Shown: positions 17,120 to 25,638, numbered from the stretch's first letter. The stretch is DNA of 64,000 nucleotides from Elusimicrobiota bacterium (GCA_023249645.1 JAHFCF010000002.1:62001-126000), one strand, 5' to 3'. A program made the numbers and translations. Notes: generated by a model from the letters alone, not told the origin.

Positions 17120-17201
17120 TGGGCGGGGGGGGATTCGAACCCCCAAGCCTCGCGGCACACGGTCCTAAGCCGTGCGCGTCTGCCAGTTCCGCCACCCGCC
17201 C
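17120..17201 (-). tRNA. tRNA-Leu (anticodon UAG)
   Basis: An 82-base cloverleaf: acceptor GGGCGGG/CCCGCCC with discriminator A, anticodon stem CACGG/CCGTG around loop CTTAGGA (anticodon TAG), a type II long variable arm as expected for Leu, and T arm GGGGG-TTCGAAT-CCCCC. CCA is not encoded. It ends 17 bases before tig. Confidence 0.95.
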
Positions 17202-17255
17202 TAAAAAATCAGGACCGAGCGCTCCGCCCAGTCCCGGGTGCGACGAGTGAAAAAT

Positions 17256-17327
17256 TGGGCCATATAGGACTCGAACCTATAACCTTATCCTTAAGAGGGA
17301 TCTGCTCTACCATTGAGCTAATGGCCC
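17256..17327 (-). tRNA. tRNA-Lys (anticodon CUU)
   Basis: A 72-base cloverleaf: acceptor GGGCCAT/ATGGCCC, D arm GCTC/GAGC, anticodon loop CTCTTAA (anticodon CTT), T arm ATAGG-TTCGAGT-CCTAT, discriminator A, no encoded CCA. The outermost anticodon-stem pair is a G-A mismatch. It is preceded by a strong promoter and followed after 54 bases by tRNA-Leu. Confidence 0.93.
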
Positions 17328-17335
17328 TGGCAGGG

Positions 17336-17364
17336 ATTATACAAAGAAGACAATCTGTTAACAA
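17336..17364 (-). promoter_or_regulatory. Strong sigma-70 promoter for tRNA-Lys, tRNA-Leu, tig and lon
   Basis: On the minus strand TTGTTA (17359-17364), a 17-base spacer and TATAAT (17336-17341) lie eight bases before the tRNA-Lys 5' end. No other promoter-like sequence is seen before tig, so the tRNAs and tig-lon are probably one transcript. Confidence 0.7.
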
Positions 17365-17372
17365 CTTTGTCA

Positions 17373-17400
17373 TTGATTTTTCCCCGGGTGGTGTTATACT
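17373..17400 (+). promoter_or_regulatory. Sigma-70 promoter for the GYF-like protein gene
   Basis: TTGATT (17373-17378), a 16-base spacer and TATACT (17395-17400), 38 bases before the ATG at 17439 and divergent from the tRNA promoter. Confidence 0.65.
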
Positions 17401-17438
17401 TAACAGGAATTGAAAATCCCTCTCCAGGATGACAACCT

Positions 17439-18911
17439 ATGAAATACTGGATCTTCCAAAACAACCAAGTCTGCGGCCCCTACGAGCCCGAGGAATTGGC
17501 CCGCCTGCCCGGCTACTCCGCGGAAAGCCTCGTCTGCCCGGAAGGCCGCAAAGGCACCAGCATGGGCGATTGGCAGCGCTCCAGCCTCATTCCCGATCTG
17601 GCCCCCGCCGCCGCCCAGAAAGCGGCGCAGACCGCCGAGTTCTCCGTCAAGGAGTTGGCGCTCCTCCATTCTCTTCAAGAAAAGGTCGCGCTCCTGGAGA
17701 ACACGGCGCTGCGCCTGCAGGAAAGCCTCAGAGCCAAGGAAGACGAGCTCTTGGGACTGCGCCGGGAGCTCGACTCGCGGCAAGCCGTCGCGGCCGACCT
17801 TCAGGCCAAGATCCAAGGGCTCGAGGAGCGCCTGAACTCCATGGCGCAGCTGCGCGAGACCGTGGATGTCGCCGTGGCCGCGGAGAAGCACGTGGAATCC
17901 GAGGTCAAGGAACTCGAGGGCAATCTGGAAGAGCAGCGCCGCACCATCACCGGCCTCATCCTCAAGATCGAGGAGTCCCAGGCGGCTGCAGCTCCCGCAG
18001 AAGCTCCTGCCCCGGAGCCTCTGGCCGCTCCCGAACCGGCCGCCAAGGAACTCCCCCCGATCGTGGTCGTCGCTCAGCCCCAGGTGCAACCGCCGTCCTT
18101 GTTAGACACCCCGTCCCAGCCGGCGCCGGAACCCCCGCCGATCCCTGAACAGAAAGCCGTTCTAGAAGCCGCGTCGATGCTGATGCCGCAGCCTCAAGCC
18201 GCGCAGGATATTGCTCCCGAACAAACCGCCCAAGAACCCCCGCCGCTCCTGATGCCGGAGCAGCCCACGCCGCCCTCCGCTCCGACCTTGTCGAGCAAGC
18301 CCAAATCGCACAAAAAGGCTTGGATCCTCGCCGCGGCCGCCTTCGGCGGCGTCGGCCTCCTCGCGCTCATCTTCCTCGGAAAACCAAGCCAGCCGCCCGC
18401 GCCCTTGACGCCCCAGGAGCCGTCGGCGCCAGTCCAGCCCGTTGCCCAGGCTTCCGCGCCCGCGGTGCCGCAAGCGCCTCAGGCGCCGTCTCCAGAAGCC
18501 CAGTTGGAGGAGCTCAAGCATCAGGCGATCGCCCTGGTCCAATCCTGGCCGACATTCGACCAATCCACCAGCGTGGGCCAGCGCTTGGAGCCGCAAGCTC
18601 CCGCGGAGGGCAATCTCTCTCCCTGGATGGCGGAAAAACTCAAGGAGGATTCCTTCCTGGTGAATTTCTACGGGAAGAAATCCGAGGACGGCCAGCAGGT
18701 CGTCTACTCTTTCGTGGCCGGCCTGGGAGACAAGAGCGTCTCGCCGCGCAATGACGCGGCCAAGGTCCTCCTGATGGGAGAGCCGGCGCGGGCCAAGCCT
18801 AAGAAGGTCCGCATCGCGAGGAAGAAGGCTAAAAAGGCGCCTGCGCCCAAACCGGCCGAGCCGCCTGCGCAAAAAACTGACGAGCAGCTCGATAAACTGC
18901 TCAATCCTTAA
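17439..18911 (+). CDS. GYF_2-like domain membrane protein with coiled coil and Pro/Ala-rich linker
   Basis: A 490-residue protein. Residues 1-55 resemble the GYF_2/DUF4339 domain (YWIFQNNQVCGPYEPEELAR). Residues ~70-185 are predicted coiled coil, followed by a long Pro/Ala/Glu-rich linker. One transmembrane helix (AWILAAAAFGGVGLLALIFL, ~residue 290) follows, then a second Pro/Ala linker, a compact C-terminal domain of about 100 residues and a lysine-rich tail. The likely topology places the GYF-like part in the cytoplasm and the C-terminal domain outside. GYF-like domains bind proline-rich peptides; the true partner is unknown. It heads a plus-strand set with a small membrane protein and a SpoIID-type protein. 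Confidence 0.7.
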   Translation: MKYWIFQNNQVCGPYEPEELARLPGYSAESLVCPEGRKGTSMGDWQRSSLIPDLAPAAAQKAAQTAEFSVKELALLHSLQEKVALLENTALRLQESLRAKEDELLGLRRELDSRQAVAADLQAKIQGLEERLNSMAQLRETVDVAVAAEKHVESEVKELEGNLEEQRRTITGLILKIEESQAAAAPAEAPAPEPLAAPEPAAKELPPIVVVAQPQVQPPSLLDTPSQPAPEPPPIPEQKAVLEAASMLMPQPQAAQDIAPEQTAQEPPPLLMPEQPTPPSAPTLSSKPKSHKKAWILAAAAFGGVGLLALIFLGKPSQPPAPLTPQEPSAPVQPVAQASAPAVPQAPQAPSPEAQLEELKHQAIALVQSWPTFDQSTSVGQRLEPQAPAEGNLSPWMAEKLKEDSFLVNFYGKKSEDGQQVVYSFVAGLGDKSVSPRNDAAKVLLMGEPARAKPKKVRIARKKAKKAPAPKPAEPPAQKTDEQLDKLLNP

Positions 18912-18960
18912 GACGCCTTCCCATCCAGCCGCAAAAGTGATAGATTCTCGACCACAGGGC

Positions 18961-19344
18961 ATGGAATTTCTATTAAGGATCTGCACCCGGCACCGCCTGG
19001 CCATCGCCGCGATCGTCATCGGGTCTCTTTACGGCGCTGCCCTCCTACAATCCTACCCGCGCCAGTGGGTTGGCCACTGGCGCTATCCTCCGCAGAAAGG
19101 CTTGAGCGCCGGCGGCGCGGAGATCCTGCAGCTTCAGGAACAAAGAGACTCCGCCCGGCTCCTGCGGCGCCATGCGCGGATCAGGGCGCTGCTCGCCCAG
19201 GCCTGGGCTGAAGGCTTCGATGTCGACGCCCTGCAACGCAAGGCGGATGTGGCCCTGAGCCTCAATGACGAGAGCCATCGTGCCCAAGCGGTCAAGATGC
19301 TCATGGAAGTGGAGATGAGCATCCCGCGCGCGAAACAACGATGA
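18961..19344 (+). CDS. Small membrane-anchored protein of unknown function
   Basis: A 127-residue protein with one N-terminal hydrophobic helix (LAIAAIVIGSLYGAALLQ) and a helical, charged remainder containing VDALQRKADVALSLND and a repeat-like C-terminus. No family is recognised. The ATG at 18961 follows CAGGGC; a GTG at 18937 would add eight residues. The stop overlaps the next start by ATGA, so it is translated together with the SpoIID-type protein and probably works in the same envelope process. Confidence 0.65.
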   Translation: MEFLLRICTRHRLAIAAIVIGSLYGAALLQSYPRQWVGHWRYPPQKGLSAGGAEILQLQEQRDSARLLRRHARIRALLAQAWAEGFDVDALQRKADVALSLNDESHRAQAVKMLMEVEMSIPRAKQR

Positions 19345-21359
19345 CGAAAAAATACCTTCTCCTCCTGGCCGCGGCCTGGTCCTCATCCTCCCCGGGATTC
19401 TGCGCTGCGAAAGGCATCCTCGATCCGCAGAATGCGGCGGCGCCGGCATGGCAGCAGACGGCCTCGACCGACTCCGCCGCCGACCAGGCGCTCATCCAGC
19501 GCGACCTCGGCCGTCTCGACGAAAGCCTCTCTCTTTGGAAGCAGGAGAAGGCTCCCGACGGATTCTCCCTCAACCAGCAGGGATGGGCTTGGCTGTCGCT
19601 GAGACGCTATGCCGAGGCGCGCGAGGCTTTCCTGAAAGCCGCGGAGAGGTCCGCGACGAGCGCGGATCAAGCCGAAGCCGGCCTCGGACTGGGCTTGGCC
19701 GCGCGTCTGAGCGGCGCTCATGCCTCCGAGGGCCTCGCCCATCTGCGCCAGGCCATGGTCCAAAGCCCTTCCTTGATGGCGGCGGTCTCCTACGAGATGG
19801 CCAAGGCTTCCGAGCGGGCTGATGACTCGAATGCGGCCGCCGCCTATTTTCAGCAATGTTCTCATCTCGATGCTCTCGATCTCGAATGCCTCAAAGAAGC
19901 CTATGCCTTTTATGCCCGCGCCGGGATGCAACGCGCCGCCTGGCAGACGGCCCTGCGCGTGGCGGCCTTGGACCCCGAGGACGGCGCCGCGGCGCGCCTG
20001 CTCACCCAGCTCGCCAAGAAGATGCCCGGCGGCTTGGAAGCCTCGCGGCCGCTCAGGCGTCTGACCCGGCCGGTCCTGCCGGAGAAGCCGTCCGCTGGCG
20101 AAGAGGCGCCGCCCTCTGCCGCCATCCGCGTGGCGCTCTTTTCCGACGCCGACGGCAGGCCCGCCGCTCTCGCCAGGATCCAGTTCATCGCCAACTCCGG
20201 ATTCAAGGCCTTCGACATCTCCGGCGCCGCGCTCGTCGATGAAACCCAGGGGGGATCGCTCTGGGAGATCGCCTTCAGGGACGGCGCGCTCGAGCTGCGC
20301 GATCCCTCGCGCAACATCCGCCATTCGACCCGGCGCGGGCTGCGCCTGGTCCCCGGAGGACGGCAGGGATCGATCCTGCTCAAAGGCGCCTCCCTATCCC
20401 AGGCGGCTCTCGTGGACGCGGGAGACCGGGAAGTGCGCGGAGCCGTCGAGGCCCTGCCCGCGGCCGGCGGGATCCGGCTGGTCAATGAACTGGGGATCGA
20501 GGAATACCTCTACGGCGTCGTCTCCATCGCCTTTCCGCATGGCGCCGGCCTGGAGGCCTACAAGGCCCAGGCCGTAGTCTCGCGCACCCGGGCCCTGTGG
20601 GAGAAGGCGCACCATGGCGAGAATCCCGAGAAGACCGACACCTGCGACTCGGAGGCCTGCCAAAAATATCTCGGCGTCAGCGAGGAGATGCGCGAGGCGG
20701 CCCTGGCCGTGCGCACCGTGACCGGGGTCTTCCTCGCCAGCGACGGCGCGCCCGCCTTCATGCTCCAGCATGAGGACTGCGGGGGCAGGACCGAGGACGG
20801 ACGCGAAGCGTTCGGCCCTCTCGCGGCGGACCTGGTCTCTGTTTTCGATGCGAAGGATCCCCAGCCGCTGCCGCGCTCTCCCCGGGGGCTCGAGCGCTGG
20901 ACCCACGAGGCGCCTCCCCCAGGGGGCTATGACGAGGCCGGCGGCTTGAGCAGTCCCTCTCAATCGCGCTGGATGCGCCTTCTGCCGGCCGCGGACCTGG
21001 CCGCTCGCGCCGAACGCATCCATCCCATCGGCGCTTTGAAAAGCCTGCGCGCCGCCCAACGCACCTCCACGGGCCGGATCCTGTCCCTGGAAGTGTCCGG
21101 CTCCAAGGACCGCTTCGTGCTGGAGGGGGAAAAGGCTGTCGTCAGTTTCCTGTCTCCGGGCTCGCTGCGCTCGACCCTCTTCACGATCCAGCCACTCATG
21201 GGGAGAGGCAAGCCGAGCTACTTCATCCTCTGGGGCGCGGGCACGGGCCATGGCATCGGTTTTTGCCGCGCCGGCGCTCTCGGGCAAGCCAAGCTGGGAA
21301 GAACCTGGGAAGAGATCCTCGCTCATGACTTCCCGAAATTGAAGATATCCAAACCCTGA
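19341..21359 (+). CDS. SpoIID/LytB-domain protein with N-terminal TPR-like region
   Basis: A 672-residue exported protein. A signal peptide (KKYLLLLAAAWSSSSPGFCA) is followed by TPR-like helices (residues ~60-240). The SpoIID domain occupies the second half: GIEEYLYGVVSIAFP, EAYKAQAVVSRTRALWEK, an HEDCGGRTEDG loop and GTGHGIGFCRAGALG near the end. SpoIID is a lytic transglycosylase acting on denuded glycan; relatives (LytB, amidase enhancers) occur in non-sporulating bacteria, and nothing here suggests sporulation. The TPR part may recruit a partner. Start overlaps the upstream stop (ATGA). Confidence 0.82.
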   Translation: MTKKYLLLLAAAWSSSSPGFCAAKGILDPQNAAAPAWQQTASTDSAADQALIQRDLGRLDESLSLWKQEKAPDGFSLNQQGWAWLSLRRYAEAREAFLKAAERSATSADQAEAGLGLGLAARLSGAHASEGLAHLRQAMVQSPSLMAAVSYEMAKASERADDSNAAAAYFQQCSHLDALDLECLKEAYAFYARAGMQRAAWQTALRVAALDPEDGAAARLLTQLAKKMPGGLEASRPLRRLTRPVLPEKPSAGEEAPPSAAIRVALFSDADGRPAALARIQFIANSGFKAFDISGAALVDETQGGSLWEIAFRDGALELRDPSRNIRHSTRRGLRLVPGGRQGSILLKGASLSQAALVDAGDREVRGAVEALPAAGGIRLVNELGIEEYLYGVVSIAFPHGAGLEAYKAQAVVSRTRALWEKAHHGENPEKTDTCDSEACQKYLGVSEEMREAALAVRTVTGVFLASDGAPAFMLQHEDCGGRTEDGREAFGPLAADLVSVFDAKDPQPLPRSPRGLERWTHEAPPPGGYDEAGGLSSPSQSRWMRLLPAADLAARAERIHPIGALKSLRAAQRTSTGRILSLEVSGSKDRFVLEGEKAVVSFLSPGSLRSTLFTIQPLMGRGKPSYFILWGAGTGHGIGFCRAGALGQAKLGRTWEEILAHDFPKLKISKP

Positions 21360-21364
21360 ATCCC

Positions 21365-22504
21365 GTGGTCATCAAGGTCGCTCACATCATCACGCGCCTG
21401 GACCTGGGCGGAGCCCAGCAGAACACTCTCTACACGGTGAGCCACCTCGATGCCTCAAGATTCAAGGCCCTGCTGATCTGCGGTCCGGGGGGCATCCTGG
21501 ACGGCGAAGCCCCTGCTCCGATCTTCGTGCCAGATTTGGTCCGAGAGATCCGGCCGTGGAAGGATCTGCGGGCCTTTTTCGATCTCTATAAAATCCTGCA
21601 ACGAGAAAGGCCGCAGGTGGTCCACACGCATTCTTCCAAGGCAGGCATACTCGGCCGCCTAGCCGCTCGATGCGCCGGCGTTCCCGTCATCATCCACACC
21701 TTCCATGGCTTCGGGTTCCATGGACGACAGCGCTGGTGGATCCGATGGCCATATGTGTTCGCGGAAAAACTCTGCGCCAAGTTCTCCTCAGCCCTGATCT
21801 TCGTCTCGCGCGCTAATCAGGAAGAGGCTGCACGCCTGGGCCTGGGCGAGACTCGCCGCCATGCGCTCATCCGCTCAGGGATCAAGCTCGCTGATTTCCA
21901 GGCCCGAACGGATGCGTCCCTCAAGAAGAAAGAACTTGGGCTGGCACCAGAAACACCCCTCATTTTGAGCGTCGGGAATCTAAAACCTCAGAAAAATCCT
22001 CAGGACTTCCTGTCCGCCGCCCGGATCGTGTCTCAGCAGCGCCCGGACGCGGCCTTCGTTTTCGTCGGCGAGGGCCCTTTGCGCCCAAAAATCGAATCCG
22101 CGGCTTCCGGCCTGCCCTGCCGCTTCCTTCTGCCAGGCTGGCGACGCGACGTGCCCGAGCTTCTGGCCGCTTGCGACATCTTCGTCTTGACCTCGCTCTG
22201 GGAGGGCCTGCCACGAGCCCTGGTCGAAGCCATGAAGTCCGGCAAGCCCTGCGTCTGTTACGCCACGGACGGCGTGCGCGACATTGTGTGCGATGGCGAG
22301 AACGGATTCCTCGTGCCTGCGGGCGATGCTCCGGCCCTGGCCCGAAAGATCCTGGATCTATTGTCTGATGCGGACAGGCGCCGCGAAATGGGAAAAGCCG
22401 CGGCCGCCTCCATCAGCCAGGAATTCGACATCGATCTCATGGTGCAACGACAAGAAGAAGTGTATCAACATTTGATAAAATACGGAAAATACGAGAAAGC
22501 CTGA
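21365..22504 (+). CDS. Family 4 glycosyltransferase (GT-B)
   Basis: A 379-residue protein with the GT4 pattern: VAHIITRLDLGGAQQNTL, VVHTHSSKAGILGRLAA and the donor-site region LTSLWEGLPRALVEAMKSGK. It transfers a sugar from a nucleotide donor, probably in surface polysaccharide or lipid-linked oligosaccharide synthesis. The start is GTG at 21365, five bases after the SpoIID gene. The last eight codons and the stop (KYGKYEKA) lie inside a dispersed REP-like repeat, so the native C-terminus was probably altered by repeat insertion. Confidence 0.85.
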   Translation: MVIKVAHIITRLDLGGAQQNTLYTVSHLDASRFKALLICGPGGILDGEAPAPIFVPDLVREIRPWKDLRAFFDLYKILQRERPQVVHTHSSKAGILGRLAARCAGVPVIIHTFHGFGFHGRQRWWIRWPYVFAEKLCAKFSSALIFVSRANQEEAARLGLGETRRHALIRSGIKLADFQARTDASLKKKELGLAPETPLILSVGNLKPQKNPQDFLSAARIVSQQRPDAAFVFVGEGPLRPKIESAASGLPCRFLLPGWRRDVPELLAACDIFVLTSLWEGLPRALVEAMKSGKPCVCYATDGVRDIVCDGENGFLVPAGDAPALARKILDLLSDADRRREMGKAAAASISQEFDIDLMVQRQEEVYQHLIKYGKYEKA

Positions 22505-22508
22505 CCCC
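22478..22508 (+). repeat. REP-like repeat, copy A
   Basis: aaatacggaaaatacgagaaagcctgacccc. Its core is identical to copy B (47524-47562, inverted) and close to copy C (51023-51053). It overlaps the 3' end of the GT4 gene. Confidence 0.75.
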
Positions 22509-22520
22509 AACGGAGGAATC

Positions 22521-23147
22521 ATGTCCTTCAGCCTCATGCCCAAGGAAGAGAAGTTCTTCGAATTCTTCGAAGCCCAGGCCGACTACAACTGCCGGACGGT
22601 CAAGCTCTTCAAGGAGCTCGTCAACTCTTGGAGCCTGGAGTCCCCGATCTTCGACAAGCTGCGCGAGATCGAGCACGAGGCGGACATCACGACGCATGAG
22701 ATCTTCGACAAGCTCAACCGCACCTTCATCACGCCCTTCGACCGCGAGGACATCCATCGCCTCGCCAGCGAGATGGACGACGTCACGGACATCATCCAAT
22801 CCCTCTCCAACCGCATGCGCCTCTACAAGATCCGGCATTCCTCGCCGAATCTGGCGCAGATGGTGGACATCCTCGAGCAGGCCGTCGACACCATCAGCAA
22901 GGCGCTGCGGGACCTTCCTCTCAAGGACAAGACCCGCCGGGTCCTCGACTACTGCATCGAGATCAACCGCCTGGAGAACACCGGCGACCACTCCCGCGAC
23001 GTGGCCTTAAGCCAGCTCTTCGAGGGGACACCCGACCCCATCGAAGTGCTCAAGTGGAAGGAGGTCTATGAGGTCATCGAGACCGGCATCGACAAGTGCG
23101 AGGACATCGCCAACACGATTGAGACCATCCTGGTCAAGCAGGCCTAG
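22521..23147 (+). CDS. DUF47 (PhoU-like) phosphate transport regulator
   Basis: A 208-residue all-helical protein of the DUF47/TIGR00153 family: FDKLREIEHEADITTHEIFD, a metal-binding helix region FDREDIHRLASEMDDVTDII and CEDIANTIETILVKQA at the C-terminus. Family members regulate or assist PiT-type phosphate transporters, which fits the next gene five bases away. The ATG has GGAGGAATC upstream. Cytoplasmic. Confidence 0.9.
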   Translation: MSFSLMPKEEKFFEFFEAQADYNCRTVKLFKELVNSWSLESPIFDKLREIEHEADITTHEIFDKLNRTFITPFDREDIHRLASEMDDVTDIIQSLSNRMRLYKIRHSSPNLAQMVDILEQAVDTISKALRDLPLKDKTRRVLDYCIEINRLENTGDHSRDVALSQLFEGTPDPIEVLKWKEVYEVIETGIDKCEDIANTIETILVKQA

Positions 23148-23152
23148 CTCCC

Positions 23153-24148
23153 GTGTCCCCCATCGCCGCCGTCTGCGTCCTCGTCGCCCTGGCCCTGCTG
23201 TTCGATTTCCTCAACGGCATGCACGACGCGGCCAATTCCATCGCCACGGTCGTTTCCACGCGCGTGCTCTCACCTCGCCAGGCCGTGGTCTGGGCCGCCT
23301 TCTTCAATTTCGCCGCCGTGTTCTTCTTCGGGGTCCACGTCGCCGACACCATCGGCAAGGGCATCGTGGACCCCCGGCTCATGGACAACGCGGTCGTGGC
23401 CGGGGCCCTCATCGGCGCCAGCCTCTGGGATTGGGCCACCATCGTCTTCGGCATCCCGGTGAGCTCCTCGCACGCCTTGATCGGCGGACTCATCGGCGCC
23501 GGCGTGGCCAAGTCCGGCTGGTCGTGCCTGATGACGCACAAGCTCCTCGTCATCCTGGCCTTCATCTTCCTTTCCCCGGCGATCGGCCTCTTCTTCGGTT
23601 TTCTCTTCATGGTCGCCGTCTCCTGGCTTTTCCGCCGACGCTCGCCCTCCCAGGTGGACTCCGTCTTCCGGATCGGACAGCTCTTCTCCGCCGGCCTCTA
23701 CAGCCTCTCCCACGGAGCCAACGACGCCCAGAAGACCATGGGCGTCATCGCGCTTCTGTTGTTCACCAACGGCCTTCTGGGAGCGAGCTTCTATGTGCCC
23801 TGGTGGGTCATCGTCAGCTGCTACTTCGTCATCAGCCTGGGCACGCTCATGGGCGGCTGGAAGATCGTCAGGACCATGGGCAGCAAAGTGACCAAGCTCA
23901 AGCCGGTGGGGGGATTCTGCGCTGAGTCAGGCGCCGGGCTCTCGATCCTCATCAGCTCGCTCTTCGGCATCCCGGTCTCCACCACGCACACCATCACCGG
24001 GGCCATCGTGGGCGTGGGTTCCACGCAGCGCCTCTCGGCGGTCCGCTGGGGCGTGGCCGGCCGCATCGTCTGGGCGTGGGTGCTGACCATCCCCTGCGCG
24101 GGGGCGACGTCCGCCTTGGCCTATCTCCTGCTGCGGCACGTCTTTTAA
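23153..24148 (+). CDS. pit: Low-affinity inorganic phosphate transporter, PiT family
   Basis: A 331-residue membrane protein with the duplicated PiT signature: FDFLNGMHDAANSIATVVST near the N-terminus and SLSHGANDAQKTMGVIAL in the second half, plus GIPVSSSHALIGG and GIPVSTTHTITGAIVG. About ten hydrophobic helices. It imports phosphate, usually as a metal-phosphate complex with protons. The start is GTG, six bases after the DUF47 stop; the pair forms a two-gene operon. Confidence 0.93.
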   Translation: MSPIAAVCVLVALALLFDFLNGMHDAANSIATVVSTRVLSPRQAVVWAAFFNFAAVFFFGVHVADTIGKGIVDPRLMDNAVVAGALIGASLWDWATIVFGIPVSSSHALIGGLIGAGVAKSGWSCLMTHKLLVILAFIFLSPAIGLFFGFLFMVAVSWLFRRRSPSQVDSVFRIGQLFSAGLYSLSHGANDAQKTMGVIALLLFTNGLLGASFYVPWWVIVSCYFVISLGTLMGGWKIVRTMGSKVTKLKPVGGFCAESGAGLSILISSLFGIPVSTTHTITGAIVGVGSTQRLSAVRWGVAGRIVWAWVLTIPCAGATSALAYLLLRHVF

Positions 24149-24192
24149 GCCGCCGCAATAAAGGTTCTCTTATTCTTTCGATGGTTTTTTGG

Positions 24193-24198
24193 TAGAAT
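24193..24198 (+). promoter_or_regulatory. Candidate -10 box before the polyprenyl-phosphate glycosyltransferase
   Basis: TAGAAT in ttttttggtagaatcttaaac, 18 bases before the ATG at 24217. The -35 region (TTATTC, 17-base spacing) is weak. It lies in the only AT-rich tract between pit and the next gene. Confidence 0.4.
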
Positions 24199-24216
24199 CT
24201 TAAACTCTCAATAATT

Positions 24217-25185
24217 ATGGTTGAAGCCGCCCAAGAGCCGTACCTGAGCGTTGTCATCCCGGTCTACAACGAAAGCCAGAGCCTCCCGGCCCTGGGCGGG
24301 GAGCTCGCCTTGGCGCTCGACGCGATCGCCAGGAACTACGAGGTCATCTTCGTCGACGACGGATCCAGGGATGGTTCCTACGCCGCGATCCTCGAGCTGG
24401 CGCGCACGCGGCCCGGCTTCAAGGCCCTGCGCCTGGGACGCAACGTGGGCCAGACCGCGGCCCTCTCGGCAGGCATCCGACACGCCTCGGGCGAGATCAT
24501 CGCGCTCTTGGACGCTGACCGGCAGAACGATCCGCGGGACATCCCCAAGCTCCTCGCCAAGCTCGACGAAGGCTATGACGTGGTCAGCGGCTGGCGCCAG
24601 GACCGACAAGACCCGGCCTTGAGCCGCGTGCTCCCCTCGAAGCTGGCCAACGCTCTCATCTCCTGGATCACCGGCGTGCCCCTGCACGACTACGGCTGCA
24701 CCCTGAAGCTCTACCGCGGCCGCTACCTCAAATCCCTGCGCCTCTACGGCGAGATGCACCGCTTCATCCCCGCCTTCGCGGGCTTCCTGGGCGCGCGCAT
24801 CGCCGAGGTCCCGGTGAATCACCGCCCCCGGACCGAGGGAGTCTCCAAATACGGCCTTTCGCGCACCTTCAAGGTGCTCCTGGACCTTCTGACCGTCAAG
24901 TTCATGGACGCCTACCTGGCCAAGCCCATCTATCTCTTCGGCGGCTCCGGCCTCGTCATGGGCTGCGCCGGAGCCGTCATGGCCGCGGTCACCCTCTATA
25001 AGAAGTTCTGCTACGGGATCTTTGTCAAGGATCAGCCGCTCTTCCAGGTCTCCATCTTCTTCGCCCTGGTGGGCCTGCAGCTCATCCTCATGGGCCTGGT
25101 GGCCGAGATCCTCGTGCGCGTCTACTTCGACATCAAGGACAAGCCCTCGTATTTCATCCGCGAGTCCTTCGGATTCCACGGATGA
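24217..25185 (+). CDS. Polyprenyl-phosphate glycosyltransferase, GtrB/ArnC type
   Basis: A 322-residue protein: GT2 domain (LSVVIPVYNESQSLPAL, EVIFVDDGSRDGS, IIALLDADRQNDP) followed by two C-terminal membrane helices (IYLFGGSGLVMGCAGAVMAA and SIFFALVGLQLILMGLVAEI). This is the architecture of enzymes that transfer a sugar to undecaprenyl phosphate for later use outside the membrane. The specific sugar is unknown. The stop overlaps the next start by ATGA. Confidence 0.9.
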   Translation: MVEAAQEPYLSVVIPVYNESQSLPALGGELALALDAIARNYEVIFVDDGSRDGSYAAILELARTRPGFKALRLGRNVGQTAALSAGIRHASGEIIALLDADRQNDPRDIPKLLAKLDEGYDVVSGWRQDRQDPALSRVLPSKLANALISWITGVPLHDYGCTLKLYRGRYLKSLRLYGEMHRFIPAFAGFLGARIAEVPVNHRPRTEGVSKYGLSRTFKVLLDLLTVKFMDAYLAKPIYLFGGSGLVMGCAGAVMAAVTLYKKFCYGIFVKDQPLFQVSIFFALVGLQLILMGLVAEILVRVYFDIKDKPSYFIRESFGFHG

Positions 25186-25637
25186 CTCAAGCCACCATGA
25201 CCGCGCTGCCCATCGACCTGAGCCCCTTGCGCGAGCAGACGCTTTGCGAGATCGAACGCTCCCTCAAGCCGGTCCAGGTCCAGGACCTGGTGGCCGACTC
25301 GGCGACCCTGACCCAGGCGCTGACCCTGCGCCTGACTCTGGTGCGCCACGACACCGGGATCTCCTTCGAAGGCTCCCTCTCGGGAGAGTGGGAGCTGGCC
25401 TGCGCGCGCTGCCTGGCCCCGGCGCGCCTGAGATTCAACGCCTCCCTCGACGGAGAAGCCCCGATGAGCGCGGAGTCCTTCGACGCTTCGGAGGAAGCCC
25501 GCCAAGCGCTCCTGCTCGCCTTGCCCCTCAATCCCCTGTGCCGGCCCGAGTGCCAAGGCCTGTGCCCCATTTGCGGCGTCAGCCGCAACGATGTAAAATG
25601 CGACTGTACGCCAGCGCCTGACCGCGCGAGGAGATGA
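25182..25637 (+). CDS. yceD: YceD/DUF177-family protein upstream of L32
   Basis: A 151-residue protein with the DUF177 pattern: a CARCL motif in the middle and LCRPECQGLCPICG near the C-terminus, a likely zinc site. YceD is conserved directly upstream of rpmF in bacteria and plants and has been tied to 23S rRNA accumulation. Here it is one base from rpmF. The first ATG overlaps the glycosyltransferase stop (ATGA); an ATG at 25197 is an alternative. Confidence 0.88.
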   Translation: MTQATMTALPIDLSPLREQTLCEIERSLKPVQVQDLVADSATLTQALTLRLTLVRHDTGISFEGSLSGEWELACARCLAPARLRFNASLDGEAPMSAESFDASEEARQALLLALPLNPLCRPECQGLCPICGVSRNDVKCDCTPAPDRARR

Positions 25638-25638
25638 C

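Noticed and set aside
17103-17195. N-terminal extension of trigger factor in the ORF track
   Set aside because: The extra residues are translated tRNA-Leu; the true ATG has a strong Shine-Dalgarno.
19341-21359. Evidence for sporulation from the SpoIID domain
   Set aside because: SpoIID-type domains occur widely in non-spore-formers and no other sporulation gene is present.
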